A stretch of DNA of 10,859 nucleotides from the NCBI GenBank assembly GCA_030432795.1, contig JAUILW010000073.1, positions 1 through 10,859 on the forward strand, written 5' to 3'. The position numbers and the translations under genes were made by a program. The stretch comes from Gammaproteobacteria bacterium (GTDB taxonomy: Bacteria > Pseudomonadota > Gammaproteobacteria > Pseudomonadales > Azotimanducaceae). Shown one piece after another: positions 7,318-10,859 of the stretch (position 1 is its first letter; each line of letters begins with the position of its first letter). A model generated the notes under the pieces. It was not told where the DNA came from. It searched no databases and saw only the letters and a list, made by a program, of their open reading frames with translations.

Positions 7318-8240
7318 CTTTCCTTTTTCTTGTTCTCTCGCGCCATGCTCGCCAGGTCGTGGCCGGCAATGTAGTCGCCTTTGACCAGCGAATTCTGTGC
7401 GTGCGCGAAGTGATGGTAGCCGAATACCGCATCGACGCCGGTGGTTTTGCCCTGCAGGTCTTCGATGTGGTTGCAGGCCTGCTTGGTCAGCGCAAGACCC
7501 AGACGCGGCTGTTTGGCGATCTTCTCCGCCATGGCGCGCACTTCCGCTTCGAGGCCCTCCCGCGGCACCACGCGGTTGATCATGCCCACCTCATAGGCGC
7601 GCTGCGCGGTCATGCGCTCGCCGAGAAAAAGGAACTCCTTGGCGCGGCGCACATTCATCTCGTGGGCATGGGCGAAGTACTCAACACCCGGGAATCCCAT
7701 GGTGAGCACCGGGTCCTGGAAGAAGGCATCATCCGAGGCGACGATGAGGTCGCAGATCCAGGCCAGCATGAGCCCACCGGCGATGCAGCCCTTGTGCACC
7801 TGCGCGATGGTGGGTTTCGGCATCAGCCGCCAGCGCTTGCAGAAACCCAGATACACCTCCTGCTCGCGGGCGAAGGCTTTTTCCGCGCCGGGCTTGTTGG
7901 TGTGGTCGTACCACATCAGCCGACGTTCCATGGGCAGCTCGAAGTCGCGGCCGGGCGTGCCGATATCGTGACCCTGGGAGAAATGCTTGCCGTTGGAACG
8001 CAGCACCACGACCTTCACCGCATCGTCATTCACCGCCGCCTGAAAGGCGTCGTCCAGGGCGTAGAGCATCTGGCTGTTCTGTGCGTTGTGCAGCTGCGGC
8101 CGGTTCAGCGTCACCCAGGCCACGTGGTTGACCACCTCGTAGAGCACCGGCTCGTCCTCTTCGTAGACGACATTTGCCTCCACCCGGTCTACCAGTTCCA
8201 GATCTAGTTCGAGCTGTTCTTCTGTCTGTTTTTCCGACAT
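7314..8240 (-). CDS. EchA13-like crotonase-fold protein lacking both catalytic glutamates
   Basis: A 308-residue enoyl-CoA hydratase/isomerase-family protein. An acidic N-terminal extension of about 33 residues precedes the fold, which opens with VAWVTLNRPQLHNAQN (40-55). The oxyanion-hole pieces are KHFSQGHDIG (85-94) and GCIAGGLMLAW (151-161). Aligning by eye to rat enoyl-CoA hydratase, Glu144 becomes Met158 and Glu164 becomes Val178 (FFQDPVLTMG), so classical hydratase chemistry is unlikely. GKHFSQGHDIGTPGRD resembles M. tuberculosis EchA13 (Rv1935c) as I recall it. I cannot name its reaction. Lying between ipdB and ipdC it probably handles a ring C/D intermediate: hydrolysis, isomerisation or retro-Claisen/retro-aldol cleavage are options within the superfamily. 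The ATG at 8240 has GGAGG 5 bases upstream; the frame stays open to 8396 but that part lies within ipdB. Confidence 0.85.
   Translation of the reverse strand: MSEKQTEEQLELDLELVDRVEANVVYEEDEPVLYEVVNHVAWVTLNRPQLHNAQNSQMLYALDDAFQAAVNDDAVKVVVLRSNGKHFSQGHDIGTPGRDFELPMERRLMWYDHTNKPGAEKAFAREQEVYLGFCKRWRLMPKPTIAQVHKGCIAGGLMLAWICDLIVASDDAFFQDPVLTMGFPGVEYFAHAHEMNVRRAKEFLFLGERMTAQRAYEVGMINRVVPREGLEAEVRAMAEKIAKQPRLGLALTKQACNHIEDLQGKTTGVDAVFGYHHFAHAQNSLVKGDYIAGHDLASMARENKKKES
7318..7325 (-). promoter_or_regulatory. Ribosome binding site before the TTG start of ipdC
   Basis: AAGGAAAG stands directly before TTG at 7317, inside the last codons (KKKES) of the preceding crotonase gene. Spacing is short, about 3 bases from AAGGA. 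A TTG start plus tight spacing suggests modest, coupled translation of ipdC. Confidence 0.6.
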
Positions 8241-8245
8241 GGAAA

Positions 8246-8250
8246 CCTCC
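8246..8250 (-). promoter_or_regulatory. Ribosome binding site of the EchA13-like gene
   Basis: GGAGG, 5-base spacer (TTTCC), then the ATG at 8240. It lies in the 13-base gap after the ipdB stop, the widest gap in the window, and decides against longer N-terminal versions of this protein. Confidence 0.8.
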
Positions 8251-8253
8251 GAA

Positions 8254-9051
8254 TTACGCGGCGCGACGGCCCGGCGGATTGTCTTTGAATACTCCAGCGC
8301 GCAGGTTGTGTGGGTCCAGGCGCTCTGCCAGCAGCGCAAGCTGCGCGTCCGTTGGCGCGGGTGTCTCGCCGAGATCTTCTGCTTTTTGCAGCGCAAAGCC
8401 CGTATTGTCCTGCACCTCGTCGAACGTCACGCCGGGATGCAGACTCACCACACGGATGGCGTGGTCGGCGCCGCCAAAGTCCATCACTGCAAGGTTGGTG
8501 ACGATGAGACGCAGATCCAGATACTTCGGTTGCTCACCGTTGGGCCAGCGCGCCGGGTTGTAGCCGATGCCGCCGACCATATCCACCTCGCCCTCCACGA
8601 ACGTACGCTTGTCGTGGCTGGGCAGAAACATGGAATTGGCGTTGGAGATCGTGTTGCCAGGATAGCCGCGCACGCCGAGCAGCGCGGTCTTCGGCGCCTC
8701 GTACGTGCCGCCCAACGCGGATATGTTCATCTGCCCGTAGCGGTCCACCTGCACCGGCGTGACCATGGCCTGGCGCCTGCCCTTGTAGATGATGTCGAAC
8801 ACCCGTTCGTAGGTCATCAGCCCTTCGATCTTCGGCTTGTATTCGCCCCGCGGGCCTACGGGCACCGGTTCAGACACGAGATAAGCTTCGCCATCGGTCA
8901 TCATCAGCCCCGGTTCGAAGGTGAGCTTGGCAAGCCCCGCCGCCAGGCGCGGCACCAGGCCGATACTGGTGGCGAGCCGCTCGCCTTCGCCGCGAAACGC
9001 TTCGGCCGCAGCACAGATGCACAGTTCAGCCAGGGAGTAGTCGTTGCTCAT
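8254..9051 (-). CDS. ipdB: IpdB, beta subunit of COCHEA-CoA ring C hydrolase
   Basis: A 265-residue class I CoA-transferase-fold beta subunit. Recognisable segments are FEPGLMMTDGEAYLV (45-59), QVDRYGQMNISALGG (101-115), GVRGYPGNTISNANS (126-140) and DFGGADHAIRVVSLHPGVT (191-209), all close to M. tuberculosis IpdB (Rv3552, 250 residues). Where true CoA-transferases have SENG with the catalytic Glu, this has TDGE (52-55). That fits the finding that IpdAB hydrolyses a ring carbon-carbon bond of COCHEA-CoA rather than moving CoA. The ATG at 9051 is fixed by AGGAGG at 9056-9061, which overlaps the ipdA stop. The reading frame is open up to 9459, but that part lies within ipdA. The C-terminal tail (about 255-265) is basic and looks dispensable. 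Confidence 0.93.
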   Translation of the reverse strand: MSNDYSLAELCICAAAEAFRGEGERLATSIGLVPRLAAGLAKLTFEPGLMMTDGEAYLVSEPVPVGPRGEYKPKIEGLMTYERVFDIIYKGRRQAMVTPVQVDRYGQMNISALGGTYEAPKTALLGVRGYPGNTISNANSMFLPSHDKRTFVEGEVDMVGGIGYNPARWPNGEQPKYLDLRLIVTNLAVMDFGGADHAIRVVSLHPGVTFDEVQDNTGFALQKAEDLGETPAPTDAQLALLAERLDPHNLRAGVFKDNPPGRRAA

Positions 9052-9055
9052 CGTG

Positions 9056-9059
9056 CCTC

Positions 9060-9061
<2 letters not shown>
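9056..9061 (-). promoter_or_regulatory. Ribosome binding site of ipdB, fused to the ipdA stop
   Basis: Reads TAGGAGGCACGATG on the minus strand: perfect AGGAGG, 4-base spacer, ATG. The TAG at its 5' side is the ipdA stop, so a ribosome finishing ipdA stands on the ipdB site. This is the strongest site in the window and suits two subunits needed in equal amounts. It also fixes the ipdB start. Confidence 0.85.
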
Positions 9062-9944
<883 letters not shown>

Positions 9945-9947
9945 CGC

Positions 9948-10832
9948 TTACTCCGGAAAGTTGTACTCATGGCCCCACACGTCGCCTACCGTGCTCGTGG
10001 TGGGCTGGAATGTGGACCAGTCCAGTTGCAGGCCGTCGTAGCCCACTTCCATGGGGATGCCCGCCGGGCAGAGAAAATAGAAGGAAACCATGCGGTCGTT
10101 CTCGTGGCGACCGATGCTGGCGGTAATGGGCAGGCCCGCTGCCTTGACCCGGTCCAGACACGCTCCTACCTGATCGAGTGTGCGCATCTCCGTCATCAGA
10201 TGAACCACACCCGAGGGTGCCGGGCCATTGAAGAGCGCCAGACTATGATGGCGCGGGTTGTCCGCATGATAGAAGTGGATGCACATCTCCGGCACGCCCT
10301 CTACCGGCGGTGGCAGGGTCAGCGCATCGCTGATGCCGAAGCCGAGCACGTCCCGGTAGAACGCCGAGGTCTCCGCATGCGCCAGCGCCGGCAGCACCGC
10401 GTGGCCCAGGCCAAGATCGTCGGCGACATATCCCAGGCCTTCGATACCGGATCGAAAGCCGCCTTCGGCCTGGGTGCGGCCATGAAACAGCTCAAACTGG
10501 TTGCCCGACGGGTCCTGCCCCGCCACATAGGCCGTCACGGCGCGGGCCGCGCAACCGGCTGCATCGCCTTCCTCCAGCTCCACACCTGCATCACGCAGCG
10601 CGCCGCACAGCCGGTCGAACGCATCCGCTTCACACTCCCAACCGGTTGCCACGAAACGATCGTCGCCGCCTCGCTCGATGAGATAGCGAAACGGCGCGGC
10701 GTCCATGCGCAGGCGCACGCTGCCGTCTTCCGCCGTAGCGCTGGAGAATCCAAGAATGTCCTCGCCGACTTGCCGCCAGACTTGCGGATCACGCATCTCG
10801 ATGCGCACATAGCCGAGGGCCTTTACCGTCAC
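9948..10832 (-). CDS. Type I (VOC) extradiol dioxygenase, HsaC/BphC-like
   Basis: A 294-residue two-domain vicinal-oxygen-chelate dioxygenase, the length of BphC and HsaC. The C-terminal domain has all expected residues with the right spacing relative to BphC: iron ligands His144 (GLGHAVL), His211 (GVVHLM) and Glu262 (MEVGYDG), and acid-base residues His196 (PRHHSLA), His243 (GRHENDRM) and Tyr252 (VSFYFL). The N-terminal domain (1-118) ends in the usual DPSGNQFELFHG. HsaC cleaves the catechol ring of 3,4-DHSA in steroid ring A/B degradation, and the NPRHHSLALF, GVVHLM and WGHEY segments resemble it. Biphenyl-type diols are an alternative. Start is GTG at 10832 with AGGAG (10839-10843) 6 bases upstream. 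It precedes ipdA by 3 bases and is therefore expressed with the ring C/D genes. Confidence 0.88.
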   Translation of the reverse strand: MTVKALGYVRIEMRDPQVWRQVGEDILGFSSATAEDGSVRLRMDAAPFRYLIERGGDDRFVATGWECEADAFDRLCGALRDAGVELEEGDAAGCAARAVTAYVAGQDPSGNQFELFHGRTQAEGGFRSGIEGLGYVADDLGLGHAVLPALAHAETSAFYRDVLGFGISDALTLPPPVEGVPEMCIHFYHADNPRHHSLALFNGPAPSGVVHLMTEMRTLDQVGACLDRVKAAGLPITASIGRHENDRMVSFYFLCPAGIPMEVGYDGLQLDWSTFQPTTSTVGDVWGHEYNFPE

Positions 10833-10838
10833 TGCTCG

Positions 10839-10843
10839 CTCCT
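10839..10843 (-). promoter_or_regulatory. Ribosome binding site of the dioxygenase gene (GTG start)
   Basis: AGGAG with a 6-base spacer (CGAGCA) before GTG at 10832. It supports the GTG start and overlaps an in-frame TAG that may end the preceding gene. Confidence 0.75.
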
Positions 10844-10859
10844 ATTCGAAGCGGACCAC
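10842..10859 (-). CDS. Possible last codons of an upstream operon gene
   Basis: In one frame the final 18 bases read VVRFE followed by TAG. The TAG overlaps the AGGAG ribosome binding site of the dioxygenase gene, exactly the junction style seen between ipdA and ipdB, so a preceding gene probably ends here. Five residues cannot be assigned to a family. Confidence 0.35.
   Translation of the reverse strand: MVRFE

Noticed and set aside
7359..8207. Plus-strand open frame of 282 codons opposite the EchA13-like gene
   Set aside because: Shadow of a strongly motif-supported crotonase on the other strand; no independent start signal or domain seen. The same applies to 6628-7374, 5472-6167 and 8239-9063.

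Overview
The window is a compact stretch of a steroid-degradation operon. Every gene I can support lies on the minus strand, so transcription runs from the right end (about 10859) to the left end (1). The genes are packed with overlaps or gaps of 0 to 13 bases. There is no stretch of 300 bases without a gene, and I see no room for an internal promoter, terminator or operator. The DNA is GC-rich, with strong Shine-Dalgarno sites, mostly ATG starts, two GTG starts and one TTG start. The gene set is that of the KstR2 regulon of actinobacteria, which degrades steroid rings C and D (the HIP, methylhexahydroindanedione propionate, pathway). The one-strand order differs from the divergent Mycobacterium tuberculosis locus, and no TetR-type regulator is present here. 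I therefore lean towards a GC-rich proteobacterium, but the sequence alone does not settle this.

In transcription order: the last codons of an unknown gene (10859-10842); an HsaC/BphC-like type I extradiol dioxygenase (10832-9948); ipdA (9944-9060) and ipdB (9051-8254), the two subunits of the ring C hydrolase; an EchA13-like crotonase with both usual catalytic glutamates replaced (8240-7314); ipdC, a flavin-dependent 2-nitropropane-dioxygenase-fold protein (7317-6250, TTG start); echA20, the ring D hydrolase (6260-5493); ipdE1 and ipdE2, a heteromeric acyl-CoA dehydrogenase (5490-4336 and 4333-3365); the thiolase fadA6 (3352-2201); an SDR like M. tuberculosis Rv3548c (2201-1320); ipdF, a second SDR (1318-545); a small MaoC/HtdZ-like hydratase (548-102); and the start of a third SDR (89-1, cut by the window edge).

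Together these supply most steps from HIP-CoA downward. The SDRs and MaoC hydratase fit side-chain beta-oxidation and hydroxyl/keto interconversion. IpdE1-IpdE2 introduces a ring double bond. IpdC and EchA20 lead to opening of ring D. IpdAB opens ring C to a methyl-oxo-octanedioyl-CoA, and FadA6 makes a thiolytic cut on the way to central metabolites. FadD3 (HIP-CoA ligase), FadE30 and a regulator are not in the window. The dioxygenase at the head hints that ring A/B cleavage is linked to this operon.

Family assignments were made by reading conserved motifs and by recall of the M. tuberculosis proteins. No database search was run. The least explained pieces are the glutamate-less crotonase between ipdB and ipdC, and the dioxygenase in front of ipdA.
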